From Streptomyces kaniharaensis (lineage in GTDB: Bacteria; Actinomycetota; Actinomycetes; Streptomycetales; Streptomycetaceae): a stretch of DNA of 64,000 bases. The stretch lies in contig NZ_WBOF01000001.1 of assembly GCF_009569385.1 (NCBI RefSeq), forward strand, positions 992,001 to 1,056,000. Direction: 5' to 3'. The position numbers and the translations under genes are program-made. This document shows positions 23,777 through 35,174 of this stretch, piece after piece; the first letter of the stretch is position 1, and every line of letters starts with the position of its first letter. The notes under the pieces are model-generated. The model made no database searches, was not told the DNA's origin, and worked only from the letters and a program-made list of their open reading frames with translations.

Positions 23777-24547
23777 ATGAACACTGTGGAGACAGCAGGG
23801 CGGCGGGTCGTCATCGTCACCGGGGCCGGGACGGGGATCGGGCGGGAGACGGCGCGGGCGTTCGCGGCGCAGGGGCCGGATGTGCGGGTGGCGGTGGTCG
23901 GGCGGCGGGCGGAGCCGCTCGCGGAGACGGCCGCCGCGCATCCCGGGCGGATGGAGCCGCTGGTCGCCGACCTCACCGAGCCGGGTGCGCCGGAGGCGAT
24001 CGTCGCGGAGGCGCTGGCGCGTCACGGGCGACTGGACGTGCTGGTCAACAACGCCGGGATCGTTCGCAGCGGGCAGGGGCTCGGGAGCTACGACCGGGAG
24101 GGCATCGAGTCGCTGCTGGCCACCAACCTGGTCGCGCCGGTGCTGCTCGGGCAGGCCGCGGTGCCGGCGCTCGCCGAGAGCCGGGGCGTGGTGGTCAACG
24201 TCAGCACCGCCGTCGGGCAACGCGGTTGGCCGTCCAACTCGGTGTACGCGGCGAGCAAGGCCGCGCTGGAGACGGTCACCCGCAGCTGGGCGGTCGAACT
24301 GGCGCCGCGTGGCATCCGGGTGGCGGCGGTGGCGCCCGGGGCGATCGACACCCCGATCGCCGACCACTCCGGGTACGGCCCCGAGCAGCGGGCGGCCGTC
24401 CGGAAGTGGCAGATCGAGCACACGCCGCTGGGTCGGATCGGCCGCCCGAAGGAGGTGGCCTGGGCGATCGTCCAACTCGCCTCGCCACAGGCCTCGTTCG
24501 TGACCGGCGTAGTGTTGCCCGTCGACGGGGGCGCACTGGTGGGGTGA
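23777..24547 (+). CDS. Short-chain dehydrogenase/reductase (classical SDR)
   Basis: 256 residues with TGAGTGIG cofactor loop, NNAG (LVNNAGIV), catalytic Ser (VNVSTAVGQRG), YAASK (Y-x-x-x-K) and the PxDGG-like VLPVDGGALVG terminus. Preference for NADP or NAD is uncertain. Shine-Dalgarno TTGGAGG. Followed directly by a MerR gene whose alternative start overlaps its stop, so the regulator is probably its own. The substrate is unknown. Confidence 0.9.
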   Translation: MNTVETAGRRVVIVTGAGTGIGRETARAFAAQGPDVRVAVVGRRAEPLAETAAAHPGRMEPLVADLTEPGAPEAIVAEALARHGRLDVLVNNAGIVRSGQGLGSYDREGIESLLATNLVAPVLLGQAAVPALAESRGVVVNVSTAVGQRGWPSNSVYAASKAALETVTRSWAVELAPRGIRVAAVAPGAIDTPIADHSGYGPEQRAAVRKWQIEHTPLGRIGRPKEVAWAIVQLASPQASFVTGVVLPVDGGALVG

Positions 24548-24573
24548 GGCGTCGGGCGGCAAGGGGGTACGGG

Positions 24574-24936
24574 GTGCGGATCGGCGAGCTGGCGGAGCTG
24601 ACGGGCACGACGACCCGGGCGCTGCGGCACTACGAGCAGGCCGGGTTGATCTCCGCCGAGCGCGCGCCGAACGGCTACCGCGAGTACGGGGAGGCAGCGG
24701 CCGTCCGGGTGCGCAACATCCGTGCACTGGTGGAGGCCGGGCTCACCCTGGACGACGTCCGGCCACTGCTGGGCTGCCTGGACGGTGACGTCCTGGCGAG
24801 CCCGCCGTCCCCGCGGATGCTGGCGATCGCCCGGGAGCGGCTGGCCGTGCTGGAGCACCGGATCGCCGCCCAGACGGACGTCCGGGACCGGCTGGTCGCG
24901 GCCCTGCACGCGGCGGACGTGCCATCGGACGGGTGA
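24574..24936 (+). CDS. MerR family transcriptional regulator
   Basis: 120 residues: VRIGELAELTGTTTRALRHYE, HTH and wing (NGYREYGEAAAVRVRNIRAL), then a helix ending HRIAAQTDVRDRLVAALHAADV. There is no Cys cluster, so not a metal sensor. The start GTG 24574 gives the standard N-terminus and follows AAGGGGG. A GTG at 24544 would overlap the SDR stop as GTGA and add ten residues. Likely activates the upstream SDR promoter. Confidence 0.86.
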   Translation: MRIGELAELTGTTTRALRHYEQAGLISAERAPNGYREYGEAAAVRVRNIRALVEAGLTLDDVRPLLGCLDGDVLASPPSPRMLAIARERLAVLEHRIAAQTDVRDRLVAALHAADVPSDG

Positions 24937-24987
24937 CACCCCCGATCGGGGGTGTCCAGCGGGCGGCCGGGAGAGGACAGTGGGCGC

Positions 24988-26523
24988 ATGCAGATTCCAC
25001 TCTCCGTGATGGACTTCCTCGACCGGGCCGAGCTGGTCTACGGCGACCGGGTCGGCATCGTCGACGAGCCGGCACAGCCGGCCGAATCCTGGGGCGAGCT
25101 GAGCTACCGCCGGATCGCCGAGCTGGCCCGGGCGCAGGCGGCCGGGCTGGACCGGCTCGGCGTCGGGCCGGGCGAGCGGGTCGCGGTCGTGTCGCACAAC
25201 TCGGCCCGACTGATGACCTCCTTCTTCGGGGTCAGCGGGTACGGGCGGGTGCTCGTGCCGGTGAACTTCCGGCTGAAGGCGGAGGAGGTGTCGTACATCG
25301 TCGAGCAGAGCGGCGCGTCCACGCTGCTGGTCGACCCCGAACTCGCCGACGCGCTGGACGGGGTGGCGGCCAAGCACAAGTTCGTGATCGGCGCCGACAG
25401 CGACGCTCTCCTGTACGACTTCGACAACTCCCCTCGACGGTACGCGCTTTCCGAGAACGACACCGCCACGATCAACTACACCAGCGGAACCACCGCCCGC
25501 CCCAAGGGCGTTCAGCTCACCCACCGCAACATCTGGCTCAACGCGATGACGATGGGCCTGCACTACGGGGCGAGCGACCGGGACGTCTACCTGCACACCC
25601 TGCCGATGTTCCACGCCAACGGCTGGGGCCTGCCGTACGCGCTCACCGGCCTCGGCGCCCGGCACATCGTGCTGCGCAAGGTGGACGGCGCGGAGATCCT
25701 GCGCCGGATCGAGCGGCACGGCGTCACCTTCCTGTGCGGCGCGCCCGCGGTCGTCCAGATGGTGCTGGAGGCGGCCGCCGACTGGGACGGCCCGGTGCCC
25801 GGGCGCGACCGGGTGCGGATGATCGTGGCCGGCGCCCCGCCGCCGACCTCCGTGGTGGAGCGGGTCGAGGCCGAACTGGGCTGGGAGTTCATGCAGCTCT
25901 ACGGCCTGACCGAGACCTCCCCCGTGGTCACCGTCAACCGCTCGCGCACCGAGTGGGACGCCCTGCCCGCCGCCGAACGCGCCGAGAAGCTCGTCCAGGC
26001 CGGCGCGCCCGCGCTCGGCACCCAGCTGCGGGTGGACGGCCAGGGCGAGGTGGTGGTGCGCTCCAACACCGTCCTGGACGGCTACTGGCAGCAGCCCGCG
26101 GCCACGGCCGAGGCGATCCGGGACGGCTGGTTCCACACCGGGGACGGCGGCACCCTCACCGACGGCTACCTAACCATCTCCGACCGGAAGAAGGACGTCA
26201 TCATCAGCGGCGGGGAGAACGTCTCCTCGATCGAGGTGGAGGACTGCCTGTACAGCCACCCGGCGGTGGCCGAGGCCGCGGTGATCGGGGTGCCCGACGA
26301 GAAGTGGGGTGAGACGGTCAAGGCGCTGGTGGTGCTGCGGGACGGGCGCGGCGACGTCACCGAGGCCGAGCTGATCGCGCACTGCAAGCAGCGGCTGGCC
26401 GGCTACAAGTCGCCGACGTCGGTGGAGTTCCGGGAGACCCTGCCGCGCACGGCCACCGGGAAGCTGCAGAAGTTCCGGCTGCGCGAGCCGTACTGGAGCG
26501 GGCAGCCGCGGCAGGTCAACTGA
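24988..26523 (+). CDS. AMP-dependent acyl-CoA synthetase/ligase
   Basis: 511 residues with all core ANL motifs: A3 INYTSGTTARPKG, A5 MQLYGLTETSP, A7 HTGDGG, A8 ISDRKKDVIISGGENVSS and A10 LPRTATGKLQKFRLR (catalytic Lys). It activates a carboxylic acid, most likely a medium- or long-chain fatty acid, to acyl-CoA. ATG at 24988 follows GGAGAGG. Overlaps the convergent LuxR gene end by 8 bp. May feed the beta-oxidation operon at 52-58 kb, though it is not linked to it. Confidence 0.92.
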   Translation: MQIPLSVMDFLDRAELVYGDRVGIVDEPAQPAESWGELSYRRIAELARAQAAGLDRLGVGPGERVAVVSHNSARLMTSFFGVSGYGRVLVPVNFRLKAEEVSYIVEQSGASTLLVDPELADALDGVAAKHKFVIGADSDALLYDFDNSPRRYALSENDTATINYTSGTTARPKGVQLTHRNIWLNAMTMGLHYGASDRDVYLHTLPMFHANGWGLPYALTGLGARHIVLRKVDGAEILRRIERHGVTFLCGAPAVVQMVLEAAADWDGPVPGRDRVRMIVAGAPPPTSVVERVEAELGWEFMQLYGLTETSPVVTVNRSRTEWDALPAAERAEKLVQAGAPALGTQLRVDGQGEVVVRSNTVLDGYWQQPAATAEAIRDGWFHTGDGGTLTDGYLTISDRKKDVIISGGENVSSIEVEDCLYSHPAVAEAAVIGVPDEKWGETVKALVVLRDGRGDVTEAELIAHCKQRLAGYKSPTSVEFRETLPRTATGKLQKFRLREPYWSGQPRQVN

Positions 26524-27322
26524 TCAGCCCCGACTCCCTTGCGGCCAGGGCGAGTTCGGTGCGATTGCGGACGCCCAGCTTGCGCATCGCGGACTTCAGG
26601 TAGCCCGTCACGGTGTTGCAGGTGAGGCCGAGCCGGGCAGCGATCTCCGGGTTGGTCCGGCCGGTCGCCGCCCAGCTCAGCACCTCGTGTTCACGCGGGG
26701 TCAACGGCGTTGCGGGCAGGGCTCTTCGGGGGTGCGGGGGTGCCGGAGGCGCTGGGTGAGTCGGCGTTGGCTGGGCGCCCCAGGCCGCCGCCCCGGCGAG
26801 CGCGCGGGTGGCCGCCGCGGCGAGCCTGCCGACCGCCGCGATCCGGACGTCCCCGAGCGGCACGACGGCGCGCAGCGAGGCGTACACCACGCCGTGCACG
26901 GTGCCGCCGTGCAGCAGCGGCACGGTGAGCATCGCGTAGAGGTCCTCGGCGGTGACGGCCGCGTCGTAGTGGTGCGAAATGGTCGTCGCCGCACGGTAGT
27001 CGGGCACCCACGTGGGCGTGCGCTCGGCGAGCGTCCGGCCGCCGAGGCCGTGGCCGGCCGGGACGGCGAGGTCGTGCAGCAGGTCGGCACGGGTGCCGGC
27101 CCAGTGCCGCAGCACCATGCCCTCGGCATGCTTGCGGCCCCCGGGGAGCTCCTCCGGCACGCCGACCAGACCGACGTCGGCGCCGCACTCGGCCACCACC
27201 CGGCGGGCGAGGTCGCCGAGCACGGCTTCCCGGACCAGCTCGGCGGCGCGCGCGGCGACGTCGTGGTCGTCGGGGTCGTCGAGGTCGTGCGTGGGGGAAA
27301 CGGGGTCCGCAGCCCTTGTCAT
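26516..27322 (-). CDS. GAF-domain LuxR-type transcriptional regulator
   Basis: 268 residues. An N-terminal GAF-like sensor (about 20-170; VLRHWAGTRADLLHDL...TVPLLHGGTVHGVVYASLR) is joined by a Pro-rich linker to a C-terminal LuxR HTH (LTPREHEVLSWAATGRTNPE, LTCNTVTGYLKSAMRKLGV). The ligand and regulon are unknown. It overlaps the acyl-CoA ligase end by 8 bp in convergent orientation. Starts ATG at 27322. Confidence 0.85.
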   Translation of the reverse strand: MTRAADPVSPTHDLDDPDDHDVAARAAELVREAVLGDLARRVVAECGADVGLVGVPEELPGGRKHAEGMVLRHWAGTRADLLHDLAVPAGHGLGGRTLAERTPTWVPDYRAATTISHHYDAAVTAEDLYAMLTVPLLHGGTVHGVVYASLRAVVPLGDVRIAAVGRLAAAATRALAGAAAWGAQPTPTHPAPPAPPHPRRALPATPLTPREHEVLSWAATGRTNPEIAARLGLTCNTVTGYLKSAMRKLGVRNRTELALAARESGLIS

Positions 27323-27505
27323 CGCGCGATTGTCACACGTGGTGCGGCCGCTGGCGAGAGTTCTGAGGTGCCGGCTTCATGGAATCGGACGTGCGTGTTC
27401 CGTCGAATCGCGGGCGCGGCGGCCGCGCCGGGCATAGGGTGCGGCCCTGGATTACCGACGGGTAAGGCCATGTGATCCAGCTGAGATCGAGGTGAGGGGA
27501 AGCCG

Positions 27506-28324
27506 ATGACGAATCCGAACACCCCGAAGGACGTCCTGCGGGGCCTGCTGGCCGACCTGCGGGCGGAGAGCGCCGTCCTGGACGAACTGGTCGGCGATCT
27601 GCCGGCGGAGGAGTGGACCCGCCCGACGCCCGCCGAGGGCTGGACGATCGCGCACCAGATCGCCCACCTGGCCTGGACCGACGACTGGACCGTCCGCTCC
27701 GCCCGCGACGCGGACGCCTTCACCGCGGCCGCCGGCAGCAGCTTCGGCGAACTCCTCGCGGCCGGCCGGGACCCGGTCGACGAGGGCGCGGCCGAAGGCG
27801 CCACCGAGGAGCCCCGCGCCCTGCTCGCCCGCTGGCGGACCGGCCGCGACGAGGTGCAGGCCGCGCTCGCCGCCGCCCCCGCCGACGTCCGGCTGCCGTG
27901 GTTCGGCCCGCCGATGAAGCCCGCCTCGATGGCCACCGCCCGGCTGATGGAGACCTGGGCCCACGGCCAGGACGTCGCCGACGCCCTCGGCACGACCAGG
28001 GAGCCCACGGCCCGGCTGCGGCACATCGCCCACCTGGGGCTGCGCACTCTCGGCTTCGCCTTCACCCTGCACGGACGGCCCGCCCCGCAGGACCCGGTCC
28101 GTCTCGAACTGACTGCCCCCGACGGCACCTTGTGGACCTTCGGCCCGGCCGACGCCGCCGACCGGGTGAGCGGCCCGGCGCTGGACTTCTGCCTGCTGGT
28201 CACCCAGCGCCGCCACCGGGACGACCTCGCCCTCACCGCCACCGGCCCCACCGCGACCGCGTGGCTGCCCATCGCCCAGATCTTCGCCGGCACCCCCGGC
28301 AAGGGGCGGGAGGCGGGAGCGTGA
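27506..28324 (+). CDS. TIGR03084-type DinB/maleylpyruvate isomerase family protein
   Basis: 272 residues: LRAESAVLDELVGDLPAEEW, PAEGWTIAHQIAHLAWTDDW (metal His pair H-x3-H), ARLMETWAHGQDVADALG and C-terminal WTFGPADAADRVSGPALDFCLLVTQRRH. This two-part layout (N-terminal DinB plus C-terminal SCP2-like) is the TIGR03084 family. Shine-Dalgarno GGTGAGGGG. The substrate is unknown. Divergent from the LuxR regulator. Confidence 0.84.
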   Translation: MTNPNTPKDVLRGLLADLRAESAVLDELVGDLPAEEWTRPTPAEGWTIAHQIAHLAWTDDWTVRSARDADAFTAAAGSSFGELLAAGRDPVDEGAAEGATEEPRALLARWRTGRDEVQAALAAAPADVRLPWFGPPMKPASMATARLMETWAHGQDVADALGTTREPTARLRHIAHLGLRTLGFAFTLHGRPAPQDPVRLELTAPDGTLWTFGPADAADRVSGPALDFCLLVTQRRHRDDLALTATGPTATAWLPIAQIFAGTPGKGREAGA

Positions 28325-28429
28325 CGACCGGCCCTGGGCCGAAGAGGGTGTCGAGCCGGAGCACGAGGCGAATCCCGGGCCGGATCCCGGCGTCGCTCGC
28401 GGAGGACGCCACGGCGACGGTTGTCGGCG

Positions 28430-31816
<3,387 letters not shown>

Positions 31817-31873
31817 CGGGGGTTGCCTTCGTCGTTCTCGTGCTCTTTGCCGCTCCCCCCTGGGTCGGGACCG

Positions 31874-33514
31874 CTAGTCGTAGCCGGCCTCCAGGTACCA
31901 CGCACCCCCCTCCACGGTGAGCAGCAGCGCCCGGTCGCCGCCCACCACGACCTGGAACCGCGCCCGGCGGCGGGCGAGCGACTGGTCCCACCAGTACTCG
32001 ACCGCCGGCCAGGGCCCGGTCCAGCCGTCCACCCGCTCCTCCCGCCCCCGCACCACGACCAGCGCCGGCCGGGCCGACACCCCCGCCCGGCCGTTCACCG
32101 TGACCGGCTGCCCGGCCTCGTCCAGCACCCGGACCGGCGCCGGGTCCCGCAGCACCACGGCCGGCCACACGTCCCGCAGCCGCCCCGGCCAGGGCGCGTC
32201 GGCCGGCGCCGCCGCCTCGTACGGCTCGCCCCACGGCACTCGGACCGCCTGCTCGGCCGGGCCGCGCCCGCCGGCCGGCTCGATCCGGCGCAGCCCGGCA
32301 AGCCCGAGCACCGCCTGCACCCGGGCCACCGCGCGCTCCACCCGGTCGTCCGCGACCGCCTGCCCCCACAGCGCCAGCTGCCGGCCCTCGTCCGGGGACA
32401 GGCCGTCGGGGGCCAGGCGGAGCAGGGTGAAGCCGGCGTCGGGGCCCTCGTGGGTGACGGTGAAGGTGCCCGCGCCCTGCCACGCCTGGAGCTGCCAGCG
32501 CACCCGCTCGGCCAGCGCCGTCGCCGACAGCCGTCCCTCGTGCCGCCACAGCCGCGACGCCGCCCGGCCGTCCGCGCACGCCACCTCCACGGCCACCCGC
32601 TGGCAGGTCAGCCCCGCTCCGGCCAACCGCTGGTGCAGCCGCTCGGCCAGCGTGCGGGCGACGAACACCAGCGGCTCTGCCAGCGGCTCGGGCGGGTCGA
32701 AGCGCTGCTCGACGGCGAGGTCCGGGCCCTCCGCGCGCGGCACCAGCGGGCGCGGCTGCAGCCCGCGGGCCAGCCGGTGCGCGAGCGTCCCGGCCGGGCC
32801 GAACCGGTCGGCGACCGCCTCCGGCGGCAGCGCGGCGAACGCTCCGACGGTCGGCAGGCCGAGCTGCCCCAGCAGCTCCGCCAGCGCCTCGTCCCCGAGC
32901 GTGCTCACCGGGTACGGCGCCAGGAACTCCGCCGTCCGCCCGGCCGGCACCAGCACTCCGGCCCGGGCGGCCAGCACCGCGGCGAACAGGCCGTCGGCGA
33001 CGCCGACCTGGGCGTGGGGGACGGTGGCCTCGGCGGGTACGGCGGGCATGGCGGCCTCGCCCGGGACGGCGGGTACAGCGGGTACGGCGGCCTCGCCCGG
33101 GACGGCGTCCGGGACCGGCTCCTGGGCCAGGGCCGCCGCCACCGCCGTCCGGACCTTCGACGCCAGCGCCTCCTCGCCGCCGAAGTAGCGGCCCGGGCCC
33201 TTCACCGCAATGGCGCACAGGCCCGGGCGGATCACCTCCACCCGGGGCGTGAACGCCGCCACCGCCGCGACCACCGGCTCGAACCGGCGCGTCTCCGCCT
33301 CCGGATCCCGGTCGCGCAGCTCCAGCGCCGGGCAGAGCCGCTGCGCCAGCTTGAGCCGCTGCCCCTGCCGCACCCCGGCTGCCCGGGCGCCCGCCGAGCA
33401 GGCGAGGATCCGCCCGCCCTCGGTCACCGCCACCGGGTCGTCGCCCGTGACGGCCACCACCGGCCAGTCCGGACACCAGACCACCAGCACACGTGGCGTG
33501 CCGCCGTCCGCCAT
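31874..33514 (-). CDS. imuB: ImuB-like catalytically inactive Y-family polymerase protein
   Basis: 546 residues. Starts RVLVVWCPDWPVVAV; the expected Y-family DxD is CPD here, and the SxDE site is replaced by GLCAIAVKGPGRYFGGEEAL, so the metal ligands are missing, as in ImuB. Little-finger-like and C-terminal regions follow (LAEPLVFVARTLAERLHQRL onward), the latter expected to bind the beta clamp and DnaE2. ATG is one base after the imuA stop. A Val-Pro-Ala-Gly repeat (33018-33120) expands the linker near residue 150. Confidence 0.9.
   Translation of the reverse strand: MADGGTPRVLVVWCPDWPVVAVTGDDPVAVTEGGRILACSAGARAAGVRQGQRLKLAQRLCPALELRDRDPEAETRRFEPVVAAVAAFTPRVEVIRPGLCAIAVKGPGRYFGGEEALASKVRTAVAAALAQEPVPDAVPGEAAVPAVPAVPGEAAMPAVPAEATVPHAQVGVADGLFAAVLAARAGVLVPAGRTAEFLAPYPVSTLGDEALAELLGQLGLPTVGAFAALPPEAVADRFGPAGTLAHRLARGLQPRPLVPRAEGPDLAVEQRFDPPEPLAEPLVFVARTLAERLHQRLAGAGLTCQRVAVEVACADGRAASRLWRHEGRLSATALAERVRWQLQAWQGAGTFTVTHEGPDAGFTLLRLAPDGLSPDEGRQLALWGQAVADDRVERAVARVQAVLGLAGLRRIEPAGGRGPAEQAVRVPWGEPYEAAAPADAPWPGRLRDVWPAVVLRDPAPVRVLDEAGQPVTVNGRAGVSARPALVVVRGREERVDGWTGPWPAVEYWWDQSLARRRARFQVVVGGDRALLLTVEGGAWYLEAGYD
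33018..33120. repeat. Coding repeat in imuB
   Basis: Imperfect copies of GGCGGGTACGGCG/GGCCTCGCCCGGGACGGCG encode VPGEAAVPAVPAVPGEAAMP and its flanks, in frame. Confidence 0.65.
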
Positions 33515-33515
33515 C

Positions 33516-34328
33516 TCACACCACCGCCACGCGTTCGAGGCGTTCGAAGTATTCGAGGTGTTCGAGCGGGGCGGGCTCGACGGCCCCCAGGCGGACCGCG
33601 GCGGTCTGCTCCGCGGGCTGCTCGGCGGACTCGACGGCCTCCTCCACCGCACGCACGGCACCGTGCTCGTCCGGCAGCCAGAGCCGGGCCGTCCGGCCGC
33701 GCACCGCCGAGCCGCGGCCCTCGGCCATCACCTCCACCTGCCGCCCGATGAGCTGCCCGTATCCGTCCCCCAACCCGAACCAGCGCCCGGACCGCACCCC
33801 CAGCCGCAGCACCGCCCCCGGCCACGGCCCGGCCACCAGCAGCACGCACCCGCTGCGCCGCAGCACCGCCGCCAGCCGGGCGGCCAGCTTCGGCGACACC
33901 GGCCCGTCCGGGCGCAGCATGATCAGTTCGACCGCCCCGGCCAGCACCGACACCACCTCGGCCCAGTGCGGCCCCGGGTCGTCCGCGACCAACAGCCGAC
34001 GCAGGTCCAGCCCGTACCCCTCGGCGGCGGCCAGTCCCAGCTCCGGCAAACCGACGGCCGCCGCCCAGCCACCCTCGGTCTCCCTCACCCCGGCGGCGAG
34101 CGCCAGCAGCAGCCCGGTGTCCCCACCCGCCACCGACACCGCGGTACCCCGCCGCAGCCCGCCCTCCGGCAGCACCTCCCGCAGCGCGGGCACCACCGGC
34201 AGCAGCCCCCGCCCGGCGGCCGGCACCGCCTCCGGCGCAGCCTTCGACGCCACCGGTCGGAGCGTCGGCCGCTCGACGGTGGATTCGAAAACAGATTCGA
34301 AAACGGGCACAGCTCCAGGATCGAACAT
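33516..34328 (-). CDS. imuA: ImuA-like RecA/SulA-fold accessory protein of the mutasome
   Basis: 270 residues from the chosen start. It contains VVPALREVLPEGGLRRGTAVSVAGG, LPELGLAAAEGYGLDLRRLL, ELIMLRPDGPVSPKLAARLAA and RTARLWLPDEHGAVRA, the actinobacterial ImuA' layout. It lacks a clean Walker A. The start at 34328 (MFDPGAV) is uncertain: the codon lies inside the LexA box, no SD is visible, and a GTG six codons downstream has GGAG only two bases away. The stop is one base before imuB. The C-terminal coding DNA has TTCGAG repeats. Confidence 0.85.
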   Translation of the reverse strand: MFDPGAVPVFESVFESTVERPTLRPVASKAAPEAVPAAGRGLLPVVPALREVLPEGGLRRGTAVSVAGGDTGLLLALAAGVRETEGGWAAAVGLPELGLAAAEGYGLDLRRLLVADDPGPHWAEVVSVLAGAVELIMLRPDGPVSPKLAARLAAVLRRSGCVLLVAGPWPGAVLRLGVRSGRWFGLGDGYGQLIGRQVEVMAEGRGSAVRGRTARLWLPDEHGAVRAVEEAVESAEQPAEQTAAVRLGAVEPAPLEHLEYFERLERVAVV

Positions 34329-34335
34329 TCGTTCG
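34321..34335. promoter_or_regulatory. LexA (SOS) box in front of imuA-imuB-dnaE2
   Basis: TCGAACATTCGTTCG matches the actinobacterial SOS consensus TCGAAC-N4-GTTCG with every base of GAAC and GTTC. It overlaps the presumed imuA start codon. LexA binding here would place the whole cassette under SOS control. Confidence 0.85.
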
Positions 34336-34396
34336 CAAAGATTCAAGTCCGAACCATCCGCCTCATCCGTCACACTCCGTGTCGGGAGGCGCGGGC

Positions 34397-34650
34397 CCGA
34401 AGGCGCGCCGGCCGGGGGACGGCCGTTCGGCGAACCCACCACGCTCTGGATCACCGACGACGCCGAACCGAACGCCGACCTGTGGGCGCGGGCCGACGAG
34501 ACCACGGCGGAGATCGTCCGGCGGTACCGCCGGGCTCGCCCACGCGTCCCACTGCGACGCGCAGGCCGCGCAGGTCCGCACAACCCAGGTGAGCGTCACG
34601 TCCTCGTGCAGGTGGCCTCGACAGGGCCGCGGTCGCGGGCGGCGGCGGCA
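34397..34650 (+). pseudogene. Decayed DinB/DUF664-like gene
   Basis: In one plus frame the DNA reads GEPTTLWITDDAEPNADLWA then RADETTAEIVRRYRRA, which resembles the middle of mycothiol-dependent DUF664/DinB proteins (NADLWAxAxETTxEIVxLYRRA). Further on, HVLVQVASTGPRSRA resembles the LHxVLVHVAxExxRHAG motif. Between them the match moves to another frame (LAHASHCDA). There is no start codon context. It fills the 336-bp gap between imuA and the next gene. Confidence 0.55.
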
Positions 34651-34664
34651 CTGTCGTCAGTGGT

Positions 34665-35138
34665 TCACGCCTGCCCGACGTGTCGGCGCGCCGTCGCGAC
34701 GAAGGTGTCGATCAGCTCCCGCGTCGCGCCCCGCCGAACGACGGCGTCCGCGCGGTCCTCGGCGCGGTCGATCTTGCCGACCTGTACGAAGGCATCGACC
34801 GCGACGGCCACCAGCTCGGGCTCGTCGGTGATCAGCTGGAGCTGGAACAGGGCGTGCTGCGCACTGGAGCGCGTCTCGAACGACCGCCCACGCAGCGCGA
34901 CTTCGTCCTCGGCGTCGCGGCCCTCGTGCACGCAGAACCAGTGGTGCAGCATGGCCTGGCGGAACTCGACGAGCAGTCCGGCGTACGCGCCGTAGACCTC
35001 CAGCCGCTCCTGCCGAAGCCGCTCCAGGCGGGCGTTGTGCTCCATGCGCCGCGCGGAGCGCTGCTGGAAGACGTGGGTCACCGTCGAGCCCAGCAGCGTG
35101 CCGAGGACCGCGATGACGCTCGTGACTATGGCGTCCAT
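34665..35138 (-). CDS. Small membrane-anchored hypothetical protein
   Basis: 157 residues. One N-terminal membrane segment (IVTSVIAVLGTLLGSTVTHVF) is followed by a charged helix RRMEHNARLERLRQERLEVYGAYAGLLVEF and a soluble helical part. This topology is a common uncharacterised streptomycete type. Start at 35138 (MDAIVTS) was chosen because the membrane segment follows at once; no SD is apparent. Divergent from the zinc-ribbon gene, with 36 bases between starts. The function is unknown. Confidence 0.72.
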   Translation of the reverse strand: MDAIVTSVIAVLGTLLGSTVTHVFQQRSARRMEHNARLERLRQERLEVYGAYAGLLVEFRQAMLHHWFCVHEGRDAEDEVALRGRSFETRSSAQHALFQLQLITDEPELVAVAVDAFVQVGKIDRAEDRADAVVRRGATRELIDTFVATARRHVGQA

Positions 35139-35161
35139 GGGGCACCATGCAACCAGACGTC

Positions 35162-35167
35162 TAGGCT
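35162..35167 (+). promoter_or_regulatory. -10 element for a leaderless zinc-ribbon mRNA
   Basis: TAGGCT ends seven bases before the ATG at 35175, the same geometry as at the LacI gene. No SD and no clear -35. Confidence 0.5.
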
Positions 35168-35174
35168 TCCGGGC

